DNA of 64,000 nucleotides from Hoeflea marina (GTDB lineage Bacteria; Pseudomonadota; Alphaproteobacteria; Rhizobiales; Rhizobiaceae): positions 658,130 to 722,129 of the forward strand of contig NZ_QGTR01000001.1 in NCBI RefSeq assembly GCF_003182275.1, read 5' to 3'. The notes under the pieces were generated by a model. It was not told the origin of the DNA. It searched no databases and saw nothing but the letters and a program-made list of their open reading frames with translations. Of the stretch, positions 1 through 7,442 are shown in pieces. The position numbers and the translations under genes were made by a program. How positions within the stretch are numbered: position 1 is the stretch's first letter; every line of letters begins with the position of its first letter.

Positions 1-348
1 CTGCAGCACGTCGACATGCGGAGCGACAATGGCGCAGTGCTCCTCGGAATGGATGTCGGTGAGCACCGGCAAACCAAGCTGACTGCGCAGATCGTCGAAC
101 ACAGGCATGGCCGCGTCTAGCCCGGCGCCGCGGGTGCTGGTGAGCGAGGTGCGGTTGGCCTTGTCGTAGCTCGACTTGTAGACGAGCCCCAGGCCGAGGC
201 CGGCGCACAATTCCTTGAGCGCGCCCGCCATGTCGAAGGCATGGTCGCGGGATTCGAACTGGCAGGGGCCGGCGATCAGGGTGAGCGGCCCGGAATTGGC
301 GAATACCGCGTTGCCGACGGTGACGGTGGAGTTGGCGGGGTGGTTCAT
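1..348 (-). CDS. kdsA: 3-deoxy-8-phosphooctulonate synthase (KDO-8-P synthase), 5' part only
   Basis: This is the N-terminal 116 residues of KdsA, cut by the window edge. The enzyme condenses phosphoenolpyruvate with arabinose 5-phosphate to make KDO-8-phosphate for lipopolysaccharide, in the cytoplasm. Visible family motifs are LIAGPCQFESRDHA (about residues 23-36), YKSSYDKANRTS and TRGAGLD, then VLTDIHSEEH, all typical of the TIM-barrel start of this family (usual length about 280). The ATG at 348-346 overlaps the stop of the upstream glyoxalase-like gene in an ATGA, so the two are translationally coupled. Identification is from family motifs; the missing C-terminal part cannot be judged. 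Confidence 0.95.
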   Translation of the reverse strand, partial: MNHPANSTVTVGNAVFANSGPLTLIAGPCQFESRDHAFDMAGALKELCAGLGLGLVYKSSYDKANRTSLTSTRGAGLDAAMPVFDDLRSQLGLPVLTDIHSEEHCAIVAPHVDVLQ

Positions 349-1238
349 CGGATTTCCTCGAATGCGTAAATGGCGCCCTGCCCCGGCGCCTCGTCGACGA
401 GCAGCCGCCCGGCGATGGTTCTTGTCGCGACACCGCGGCCCTCGAGCATCGATCTCGTGGCGGCAAGGTCGCCGACGCGATAAACGATGGCGCGGCCGCG
501 CAGGCCGCGGGAATGGGTCGAGGCTTTGCGGCCGTACCAGGCCTGCATGCCGGCGGGATTGAGCACCGTCACCCGCGTCTCCGCCAGCTCGATGGTCATG
601 CCGAAGGAATGCGCGTCGACCTCGCGGTTGTTGCACAGCTCCTGGACGAAATACTGGAAATCGGTCGGATTGGGCTCCGACAGCACCAGCTCGGCGATGC
701 CCGCGACCCCGTTGTCGTGCGCGGTCAGCGCCGTGCGGTCGACCGCCGGCACGTTGAGCCGCTGCACGGTGAAGCCGAAGAAATCCGGCGAGCGCAGGTC
801 TGCGGCAAAGGCGAGCCTGAAGCTGGCGTTGCTTTCGACGCCGTCCGGCGACCGCATCGGCCGTGAAAACTCCAGAATCTCGCCGCCCGACATGCCGAGG
901 GCGCGAAAATGCGCGTCATCGGCCGCCGCATCGGACGATCCGGCAACGAAGGCGCTGAAGCCGTTGTCGCCCTGGCGGAAGCGGTAGGCCTGATCACGGG
1001 CGACGAAGACATTGCCAGCGATCGCCGCCGCTTCGCAGTCCTCGCGGCCGGCGACGGCCAGCGGCTCGAGATAGGAGTTGTCGGCGAAGAACACGCAGGC
1101 ATTCTCCGTGCCGAACGGGTGCAGCGCATCCGGCGCCACGGTGAAGCCGAGCGCTGCATGCCGGGCGCGAGCCATGGCGAGGTCGGGAACCGGCAGCACG
1201 ACATGGTCAAGCGGGCGGGGTGTGCGCGGTGACGGCAT
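345..1238 (-). CDS. VOC / glyoxalase-3-like domain protein
   Basis: A 297-residue protein of the vicinal-oxygen-chelate superfamily, glyoxalase-3-like type (LDHVVLPVPDLAMARARHAALGF near the start is the first beta-alpha-beta unit). The substrate is unknown. The start was chosen at 1238 because AGGAGG lies eight bases upstream; the frame is open for 45 more codons upstream, but those are arginine-rich and unlike the family. Its stop overlaps the kdsA start by four bases, so it is the first gene of a kdsA transcript. From memory this gene pair is common beside kdsA in rhizobia, which is family knowledge and not shown by this sequence. A link to lipopolysaccharide synthesis is only contextual. 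Confidence 0.85.
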   Translation of the reverse strand: MPSPRTPRPLDHVVLPVPDLAMARARHAALGFTVAPDALHPFGTENACVFFADNSYLEPLAVAGREDCEAAAIAGNVFVARDQAYRFRQGDNGFSAFVAGSSDAAADDAHFRALGMSGGEILEFSRPMRSPDGVESNASFRLAFAADLRSPDFFGFTVQRLNVPAVDRTALTAHDNGVAGIAELVLSEPNPTDFQYFVQELCNNREVDAHSFGMTIELAETRVTVLNPAGMQAWYGRKASTHSRGLRGRAIVYRVGDLAATRSMLEGRGVATRTIAGRLLVDEAPGQGAIYAFEEIR

Positions 1239-1458
1239 GGAACAGGCCTCCTTGCGGCGCGCCACCACCGGCGCGCCCGAATGCCTGCCCATACCAGCAA
1301 GACCCGAGCCGGCGCAACCGGGCCGATGGCCCGCGGCGCGGCGGAGCCGCGCGGCGCGGCGAAGCTTGTGCAAGTCTTCCCATCATCTCCTGCCCGCCCT
1401 TGCACAATCCCGGCGGTCGTTTTATGCCGGTGCTGACCTCAGTCCGGGAAGATGATCC

Positions 1459-2322
1459 TTGCAACTCAAGCCATTTGTCACCAGCCGCACTGTCCTGGGC
1501 CTTGTCCTGGCGTCAGTCCTGTTCGCCGTCAGCGCGTGTTCGACCACGGAATCGCTCGATCTGCGCGCCAACCAGGTGGCACCGGTCCCGACCAAATACG
1601 CGGCCATCGTCGTCGATGTCAAAACCGGAGAGGCACTCTACTCCTCCAATGCCAACGCGCCCCGCTATCCGGCGTCGCTGACCAAGATGATGACGCTGTT
1701 CATGCTTTTCGAGGCGATGCAGCAGGGCCGCGTCAACCGCGACTCGCTGATTCCGATTTCGGCGAATGCGGCACGGCAGCCGCCCTCGAAGATCGGACTG
1801 AAACCCGGCCAGACGATCCCGGTCGACACCGCCATCCGCGCCCTTGTGGTCAAGTCCGGCAACGACGTTGCCACCGCGGTCGGCGAATATCTCGCCGCCG
1901 GATCGGAACAGCGCTTTGCCGAGATGATGACGGCGCGGGCCCGGTCTCTGGGCATGAGCAGCACGACCTTCCGCAATGCGTCGGGCCTGCCCGATCCGGG
2001 CCAGGTGACGACGGCGACCGACATGGCGCGGCTCGCAATCGCGCTCCGACGCAATTTCCCGCAGTATTACGGCTATTTCAGCCAGCGCGAAATGAGCATC
2101 GCCGGCCGCCAGATCAAGGGCCACAACCGGGCGATGGACATGATTCCCGGCGCCGACGGGATCAAGACAGGCTACACGCGTGCCTCGGGTTTCAACCTGA
2201 CCACGTCCGTGCAGCGCGGCGGTCACTCCGTGGTCGGGGTCGTCATGGGCGAGGATACCGCCAAGATCCGCGACGCGCGCATGGCCGAACTGATCGCGGC
2301 CGCCATCATCCGCGCGAAGTGA
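1459..2322 (+). CDS. D-alanyl-D-alanine carboxypeptidase (peptidase S11), lipoprotein
   Basis: A 287-residue penicillin-binding-protein-like serine peptidase that trims D-alanine from peptidoglycan stem peptides in the periplasm. All three active-site motifs are present: SLTK (73-76, catalytic Ser73), SGN (133-135) and KTG (236-238). The N-terminus has a hydrophobic segment ending in a lipobox, V-S-A-C with Cys27, so it is probably a lipoprotein. The start is a TTG directly after an in-frame stop, with GGGAAG seven bases upstream; no ATG in frame leaves the signal peptide intact. At this length it holds essentially the catalytic domain only and lacks the C-terminal membrane-anchoring domain of DacA/DacC. 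It is divergent from the kdsA operon across about 220 bases. Confidence 0.92.
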   Translation: MQLKPFVTSRTVLGLVLASVLFAVSACSTTESLDLRANQVAPVPTKYAAIVVDVKTGEALYSSNANAPRYPASLTKMMTLFMLFEAMQQGRVNRDSLIPISANAARQPPSKIGLKPGQTIPVDTAIRALVVKSGNDVATAVGEYLAAGSEQRFAEMMTARARSLGMSSTTFRNASGLPDPGQVTTATDMARLAIALRRNFPQYYGYFSQREMSIAGRQIKGHNRAMDMIPGADGIKTGYTRASGFNLTTSVQRGGHSVVGVVMGEDTAKIRDARMAELIAAAIIRAK

Positions 2323-2433
2323 ACTCCCTCCGCGGGGCCGCAATGACGCTTCCGCTCCGGCGACGCGGCGTCCCGCCGCGGCCGTCTCGTGCATCTCGCC
2401 CGAAAATATGCCTTCGATTGCGAAAGACCGACG

Positions 2434-3579
2434 ATGACCGATGACAAGCACCTCGCCTCCTCCACCATTGCAGCCCAGGCCGGCGGCGCCATCGATCATC
2501 CCAGCGGCGGCGTGGTGCCGCCGATCCAGCCCTCGACGACCTTTGTCCGCGACGAGGACTATGCGCTGGTGCGGCCCGACAACATCTATTCGCGCGACAA
2601 TTCGGACATCGTGCGGCTCGCCGAATCGATCCTGACGCGACTTGAGCACGCAGCCGACTCGCTGCTGTTTCCGTCCGGCATGGCGGCCATCGCCGCCGTT
2701 TTCCGCGCGCTGCCGCAGGGCTCGAGCGTGCTGCTGCAATCGGGCATCTACTGGGGTACGACCAAATGGGTGCGGGATTTCTGCGCCCGCCGCCAGATGC
2801 GGCTGCACGAAGTCGATGCCGGCGACGGCGCGGCGCTGCAAGCCGCCTGTGCCGAGCACAAGCCCGACCTGGTGTTCATCGAGACGCCCTCCAATCCGTG
2901 GCTGAAGACGGTCGACATCAGGCTTGCCGCCCGCCTGGCCAAGGCGGCCGGCGCCATTCTGGTGGTCGATTCCACCGCTGCCACGCCTGTGCTCAGCCAG
3001 CCGCTCGACCTCGGCGCCGACATCGTCATGCATTCCGCCACCAAGGGCATCAACGGCCATTCCGACGTGCTGGCGGGACTGCTGGCCGTCGCCGACAGGG
3101 AGTCCGCCATCTGGGCCGCGATCCGGGCGGACCGTCATGACGCCGGCGCGGTGCTGGGACCCTTCGAGGCCTGGCTGCTGGTGCGCGGCATGCGCACGCT
3201 GCCCCTGCGCGTCGAGCGCATGAGCCGGAACGCGCAGGCAATTGCCGAGTATCTTGCGGCCCATGCCATGGTCGAGGATGTCTACTACCCCGGGCTGCCA
3301 AGCCATCCCGGCCACGAAGTGGCCAGGACGCAGATGAGCGGCGGTTTCGGCTGCCTGATGTCTTTCCTGGTGCGCGGCGACATGGCCGCCACGTTGAAGG
3401 TGGTGGGCAGGCTCAGCCTGTTCCACCGGGCGACCTCGCTCGGCGGCGTCGAAAGCCTGGTCGAGCACCGCTACACCATCGAGCCGCACACCGGCATCCC
3501 GCAGAACCTCATCCGCGTGTCCGTCGGCATCGAGGATGCCGACGACCTGATCGCCGATCTCGCCCAGGCACTGGGCTAG
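2434..3579 (+). CDS. Trans-sulfuration family PLP enzyme (cystathionine gamma-synthase / beta-lyase type)
   Basis: A 381-residue Cys/Met-metabolism PLP-dependent enzyme. The PLP lysine is in SATKGINGHSDVLAG, and the family pattern YSRDNSD...LEHA...FPSGMAAIAAV near the N-terminus is clear. Members cleave or form cystathionine in methionine biosynthesis; the sequence does not let me decide between a MetC-type beta-lyase and another gamma-synthase-family role, though tyrosine-rich substrate motifs and the ending LIRVSVGIEDADDLIADL are typical. The ATG at 2434 (MTDDKHLASST) fits the family start; an upstream in-frame ATG at 2389 would add 15 unusual residues. It is 111 bases downstream of the carboxypeptidase gene and may have its own promoter. 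No SAM riboswitch is seen upstream. Confidence 0.9.
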   Translation: MTDDKHLASSTIAAQAGGAIDHPSGGVVPPIQPSTTFVRDEDYALVRPDNIYSRDNSDIVRLAESILTRLEHAADSLLFPSGMAAIAAVFRALPQGSSVLLQSGIYWGTTKWVRDFCARRQMRLHEVDAGDGAALQAACAEHKPDLVFIETPSNPWLKTVDIRLAARLAKAAGAILVVDSTAATPVLSQPLDLGADIVMHSATKGINGHSDVLAGLLAVADRESAIWAAIRADRHDAGAVLGPFEAWLLVRGMRTLPLRVERMSRNAQAIAEYLAAHAMVEDVYYPGLPSHPGHEVARTQMSGGFGCLMSFLVRGDMAATLKVVGRLSLFHRATSLGGVESLVEHRYTIEPHTGIPQNLIRVSVGIEDADDLIADLAQALG

Positions 3580-3911
3580 TGCTTTTGCGGACGGGGTGAA
3601 TTTCACGCCGTCGAAGGATAAGGCAACAACCGGGGTCCATGGGATTGCTCGGACTCAAGCTGAGCGCGACCGTAAGCTACCACGTACCGAATGCGTAAGC
3701 CGACACGCACGCATTGCGAACTTCCGTGCGGCATGCCCCTATTGCAATAATGAGGATTCTGAACACACGTCGATGGCGATCACCGCGCTTAACTGCGTTA
3801 ACACGCTGAAATTGCTCCCTCTCCCACCAAGGGAGAGGGGTTCCGGATGCATCCGAATATGCCTAAGCTGCAATTTCTGTCGCGCGATTGCACCAAAGCG
3901 CCTGCCTGCCC
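3580..3911. other. Intergenic stretch without a gene
   Basis: About 330 bases between two converging genes. I see no convincing coding frame: an open frame at 3596-4060 on the plus strand runs into the mmsB antisense strand and has no family features. The stretch holds two small inverted repeats (AATGCGT/ACGCATT around 3690-3715 and TTAAC-tgc-GTTAA near 3790) and a perfect 9-bp hairpin listed separately. Base composition is lower in GC than the flanks, which is usual for intergenic DNA. Confidence 0.5.
3817..3839. repeat. REP-like hairpin, CCCTCTCCC / GGGAGAGGG
   Basis: A perfect 9-bp inverted repeat with loop ACCAA, about 70 bases beyond the mmsB stop. The C-rich/G-rich palindrome with flanking TTGCT and TTCCGG looks like a member of the short palindromic repeats scattered in alphaproteobacterial intergenic DNA; related G-rich hairpins occur at 20620 and 20738. 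It could also act as a transcript 3' end for the mmsA-mmsB operon, but there is no T-run. Confidence 0.5.
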
Positions 3912-4784
3912 CTATCTGCGGCCCTTGCCCATCAGGTGCGGCAGCATGGCGGAGAAATCCATGCCCTTGCCCTCGCCGGCCACGAAGTCGGCATAGAGTT
4001 CGGTGGCGCGCTGGCCCATCGGGGTGGCCGCGTCGACGCTTTCGGCCGCCTGCTGGCTGAGCTTGAGATCCTTGAGCATCAGGTCGGCGGCGAAGCCAGG
4101 CTTGTAGCCGTTGTCGGCGGGGCTTTTCGGGCCGATGCCCGGTGCAGGGCAATAGGTGTTGACCGACCAGCACGAGCCCGACGAGGTGGAGACCACGTCG
4201 AACAGGCTCTGGCGGTCGAGGCCGAGCTTGTCCGCCAGCGCGAAGGCCTCGCAGACGCCGATCATCGAGATGCCGAGGATCATGTTGTTGCAGATCTTCG
4301 CCGACTGGCCAGCGCCCGCCTCGCCGCAATGCACAGTCTTGCCGCCCATCACCTCGAACAGCGGCAACGCCTTGGCGAAAGCCTCCTCCGAGCCGCCGGC
4401 CATGAAGGTCAGCGTGCCGGCCGCGGCACCGCCGATGCCGCCCGAAACCGGTGCGTCCACGGAGAGCAGGCCCGCCGCTTTCGCCATCTCGTGCGCCGCC
4501 CGGGCGCTATCGACATCGACGGTGGAGCAGTCGATGAATACCGCGCCCGCCTCGCCCGCCGGGACGATCTCGGCATAGACCGAGCGCAGGATATCGCCAT
4601 TGGGCAGCATGGTGATCACTGCATCCTGGCCGCGCGCCGTCTCGGCCGCGGAGCCGGCCATGGCAACGCCTTCGACAGTCACGCCCGCCACGTCGAAGCC
4701 GGTGACCTGATGGCCGGCCTTGACCAGATTGGCCGCCATCGGCGCGCCCATATTGCCCAGTCCGATGAATCCGATCCTGCTCAT
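3912..4784 (-). CDS. mmsB: 3-hydroxyisobutyrate dehydrogenase
   Basis: A 290-residue NAD-dependent beta-hydroxyacid dehydrogenase that oxidises 3-hydroxyisobutyrate to methylmalonate semialdehyde in valine breakdown. The Rossmann motif IGFIGLGNMGAPMAANL opens the protein, APVSGGIGGAAAGTLTFMAGG is the family substrate-binding signature, and the catalytic lysine is in GAGQSAKICNN. Length matches the family. The ATG at 4784 has GGGAGGT seven bases upstream; a TTG one codon earlier is less likely. It is the last gene of the operon mmsA - acyl-CoA dehydrogenase - hydrolase - VOC - mmsB, which supplies all enzymes from isobutyryl-CoA to propionyl-CoA. Confidence 0.95.
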   Translation of the reverse strand: MSRIGFIGLGNMGAPMAANLVKAGHQVTGFDVAGVTVEGVAMAGSAAETARGQDAVITMLPNGDILRSVYAEIVPAGEAGAVFIDCSTVDVDSARAAHEMAKAAGLLSVDAPVSGGIGGAAAGTLTFMAGGSEEAFAKALPLFEVMGGKTVHCGEAGAGQSAKICNNMILGISMIGVCEAFALADKLGLDRQSLFDVVSTSSGSCWSVNTYCPAPGIGPKSPADNGYKPGFAADLMLKDLKLSQQAAESVDAATPMGQRATELYADFVAGEGKGMDFSAMLPHLMGKGRR

Positions 4785-4808
4785 CAAAATACCTCCCGGT
4801 TGTGGCCG

Positions 4809-5192
4809 TCACCGCAAGAGTTGCGCGAAGGCAATGTCCTGGTCATCCAGGTCCTGGATGCCGAATTCGAGCGCGCCATAGGGTGCGTGGTAGAGCTCCC
4901 AGTCGATCAGCGCGCCGCGCTCGACCAGTTCCTCGTAGAGCGCCCGTGCGTCCTCGACCCAGATGAAGACATTCGATGTCTTCTCGCTGAGCCGCCAGTT
5001 GGGAACAATCGGTTTGCCCGCAACGACCTGCTGCAGCATCAGGGCGACGCCATCGCGCCGCAAGATTGCCAACAGAGGCGCGGCCTCGAAGGTCTCGACC
5101 GCAAAGCCGACCTTGTCGCGCCAGTAGGCGATGCTGGCGCTGATGTTCGACACCATGAGCACGGGTGCGATCGCCTTGAGATTGCCAGCCAT
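4809..5192 (-). CDS. VOC superfamily (glyoxalase-like) protein in valine operon
   Basis: A 127-residue single-domain VOC protein: APVLMVSNISASIAYWRDKVGF at the start, then FIWVEDARALYEELVERGA and a closing QDLDDQDIAFAQ. It resembles the bleomycin-resistance/glyoxalase I group of small dimeric proteins; the substrate is unknown. It lies between the hydrolase (10 bases) and mmsB (24 bases), so it is surely cotranscribed with valine catabolism. A role there is inference only, since no VOC enzyme is a standard member of the pathway. Several unrelated VOC genes occur in this window, so position alone is weak evidence. The start at 5192 (MAGNLKAIAPV) has a GAGG about twelve bases upstream. Confidence 0.8.
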   Translation of the reverse strand: MAGNLKAIAPVLMVSNISASIAYWRDKVGFAVETFEAAPLLAILRRDGVALMLQQVVAGKPIVPNWRLSEKTSNVFIWVEDARALYEELVERGALIDWELYHAPYGALEFGIQDLDDQDIAFAQLLR

Positions 5193-5202
5193 CCGCTTTG
5201 CC

Positions 5203-6255
5203 TCAAACCTCAATGTCGCCGCCGGGCGGCACGGCCAGCATCTCGGCCACATCGGCCGGATGGACCGCGCCGATGCCGCGATGGCGCCATTGCGGAGTCC
5301 GGTCCTTGTCGATGACGGCGGCGCGGATGCCCTCCAGGAAGTCGCCATGCTGCATGCAGCGCGAGACATAGCGGTATTCGTGCCGGAGCGCGGTCCCAAG
5401 CTCGCCGCTCGCGCGCGCGTCGCGGATCAGTTGCAGGGTGCAGGCGAGCGACAGCGGCGAGCCGTGATTGAGGGCCTTCAGCGTTGCCTGCGCCCAGCCG
5501 CCGGGATCGGGTTTGAGCAGTTCGACCATGTCGGCGACCGTGTCGGCGGCAAAGATGCGGTCGATGCGGTCGAGATCCTTGCCGAGCTTGCCTTCCGGCG
5601 CATCCTCGGCAAACCTCGTGATGCTCTCGGGGTCGCCGCTCTCAATCAACGTCTCGATGACCCGGCCGAGACGGTCGGAGGGCACGAAGACATCGGCAAA
5701 ACCGGCCAATATTGCATCTGCAGCCACGAGCCTCGTGCCGGTGAGCCCCAGATATTCGCCGAGGAAACCCGGCGCTTCGGCCAGCAAATGCGTGCCGCCG
5801 ACATCGGGGACCAGGCCTATCGAGCATTCCGGCATCGCCAGCATGGTGCGCTCGGTGACCATGCGGTGCGAGCCGTGCGCCGATATGCCGACGCCTCCCC
5901 CCATGACAATGCCGTCCATCAGCGCCACATAGGGCTTGGGATAGCGCGCAATCTTCAGGTTGAGCCGATATTCATCGGCCCAGAACCGTCGGCCGTAATC
6001 GAGGTCGCCGGATCTGCCGGTGTGATAGAGCGTCTGGATGTCGCCGCCGGCGCAGAAGGCGCGATCCCCCGCCGCGTCGATCAGCACCATGGAGACGTCG
6101 GGATCGGCAGCCCAGCCGTCGAGCGCCTGCTCCAGCGCCAGCGCCATGTGGTAGGTGAGCGCATTGAGCGCCTGCGGCCGGTCAAGCGTCGCGTGGCCGA
6201 CCCGCCCCTCGACCCGGAGATGGATGTCGGCGCTCGTCGCCGCGTCCACGTTCAC
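5203..6255 (-). CDS. 3-hydroxyisobutyryl-CoA hydrolase (enoyl-CoA hydratase family)
   Basis: A 350-residue crotonase-fold protein. The block MGGGVGISAHGSHRMVTERTMLAMPE followed by CSIGLVPDVGGTHLL carries the oxyanion glycines and the glutamate and aspartate typical of 3-hydroxyisobutyryl-CoA hydrolase rather than plain enoyl-CoA hydratase; length (about 350) also fits that group. It would release 3-hydroxyisobutyrate from its CoA ester in valine degradation. The start is a GTG at 6255-6253 that overlaps the stop of the acyl-CoA dehydrogenase as GTGA, so translation is coupled. The step before it (hydration of methacrylyl-CoA) has no dedicated gene here and may use a general enoyl-CoA hydratase elsewhere. 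Confidence 0.9.
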   Translation of the reverse strand: MNVDAATSADIHLRVEGRVGHATLDRPQALNALTYHMALALEQALDGWAADPDVSMVLIDAAGDRAFCAGGDIQTLYHTGRSGDLDYGRRFWADEYRLNLKIARYPKPYVALMDGIVMGGGVGISAHGSHRMVTERTMLAMPECSIGLVPDVGGTHLLAEAPGFLGEYLGLTGTRLVAADAILAGFADVFVPSDRLGRVIETLIESGDPESITRFAEDAPEGKLGKDLDRIDRIFAADTVADMVELLKPDPGGWAQATLKALNHGSPLSLACTLQLIRDARASGELGTALRHEYRYVSRCMQHGDFLEGIRAAVIDKDRTPQWRHRGIGAVHPADVAEMLAVPPGGDIEV

Positions 6256-7400
6256 CGGTCCCGCTCCGCCAGAAGCGCCCGGCTGATGATCACCCGCATG
6301 ATCTCGTTGGTGCCCTCGAGAATCTGGTGCACGCGCAGGTCGCGGACAATCTTCTCGATGCCGTAATCGGCCAGATAGCCGTAGCCGCCGAAGAGCTGCA
6401 GCGCCTGGTTGGCGACATCGAAGGCGGTGTCGGTGACGAAGCGCTTGGCCATGGCGCAGTGCTTGCCTGCGTCGGGCGCCTTCTGGTCGAGCTTCCAGGC
6501 CGCCTGGCGCAGGAACACGCGCGCGGCCTGCAATTCGGTCTCCATGTCGGCGACCTTGAACTGCAGCGCCTGGAACTGGTCGATCGGTCTGCCGAAGGCC
6601 TGCCGCTCGCCCATATAGGCGAGCGCCTTGTCGAGCGCGGTCTGCGCCCCGCCAAGCGCCGAGGCAGCGATGTTGAGCCGGCCGCCGTCGAGCCCCGCCA
6701 TGGCATAGCGGAAGCCCGCGCCCTCCTCGCCCAGCAATTGCGAGGCCTCGACCTTGCAGTCGTCGAACTGCACCTGGGTCGTCGGCTGCGAGCGCCAGCC
6801 CATCTTGTCCTCGAGCGCGCCGAAGCTCAGCCCCTGCGTGCCGTTTTCGACCAGCAGCGTGGAAATGCCCTTCGGGCCGTCGGCGCCGGTGCGGCACATG
6901 ACGACATAAAGGTCGGAGAATCCTCCGCCGGAGATGAAGGCCTTGGCGCCGTCGAGCGTGTAACCCTCGTTGGAGCGCGTCGCGCGGGTGCGCAGCGCCG
7001 CGGCATCCGAGCCGGAGCCCGGCTCGGTCAGGCAGTAGGAGGCGATGCGCTCCATGGAGATCAGCGACGGCAGGTATTTCGCCTTGAGCTCGTCCGAGCC
7101 GTAGTTCGCCACCATGCCGGTGCACATGTTGTGGATCGAGAGAAACGCCGCCACCGAGGGACAGGCCATGGCCAGCGCCTCGAACACCAGAACCGCGTCG
7201 AGCCGGGTCAACCCCGAACCGCCCTGGTCTTCCGGCACATAGATCGCCGCAAGCCCGAGTGCGGCTGCCTCCTCGAGTACCTCGCGCGGGATTCCGCCGG
7301 CCTTCTCCCACTCCCGGGCGTGCGGCGCGATTTTCTCCGCGCCGAACTCCCGGGCCATGTCGAAGACCGCCTGTTGCTCCTCGGTCAGTCCGAAATCCAC
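6252..7400 (-). CDS. Acyl-CoA dehydrogenase, isobutyryl-CoA dehydrogenase type
   Basis: A 382-residue flavoprotein dehydrogenase. Family signatures are CLTEPGSGSDAAALRT (flavin binding), FGALEDKMGWRSQPTTQVQFDDCKV and QLFGGYGYLADYGIEKIVRDLRV; the catalytic base is the glutamate of ILEGTNEIMR (near residue 362). The position in the mmsA-mmsB operon and similarity in layout to ACAD8 point to oxidation of isobutyryl-CoA to methacrylyl-CoA. It starts 42 bases after mmsA ends and overlaps the hydrolase by four bases. Other short branched acyl-CoAs cannot be excluded as substrates. Confidence 0.92.
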   Translation of the reverse strand: MDFGLTEEQQAVFDMAREFGAEKIAPHAREWEKAGGIPREVLEEAAALGLAAIYVPEDQGGSGLTRLDAVLVFEALAMACPSVAAFLSIHNMCTGMVANYGSDELKAKYLPSLISMERIASYCLTEPGSGSDAAALRTRATRSNEGYTLDGAKAFISGGGFSDLYVVMCRTGADGPKGISTLLVENGTQGLSFGALEDKMGWRSQPTTQVQFDDCKVEASQLLGEEGAGFRYAMAGLDGGRLNIAASALGGAQTALDKALAYMGERQAFGRPIDQFQALQFKVADMETELQAARVFLRQAAWKLDQKAPDAGKHCAMAKRFVTDTAFDVANQALQLFGGYGYLADYGIEKIVRDLRVHQILEGTNEIMRVIISRALLAERDR

Positions 7401-7442
7401 CGCCTCGCCTCCTCTGCCGGTGCCGTCACTTTGCCGGTCTCG

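Noticed and set aside
2323-2433. Possible SAM riboswitch before the trans-sulfuration enzyme
   Set aside because: I found only a GC-rich hairpin; no SAM-II or SAM-V conserved core bases.
1513-3606. Long minus-strand frame of about 700 codons
   Set aside because: Runs antisense to two genes with clear catalytic motifs (carboxypeptidase, PLP enzyme); composition is H/R/G/D-rich and no ribosome site is seen.
3596-4060. Plus-strand frame with cysteine pairs (CPYCNN, CLSCNFC) resembling zinc fingers
   Set aside because: Most of its length is intergenic repeat and mmsB antisense; cysteines come from the repeat hairpin; no ribosome site.
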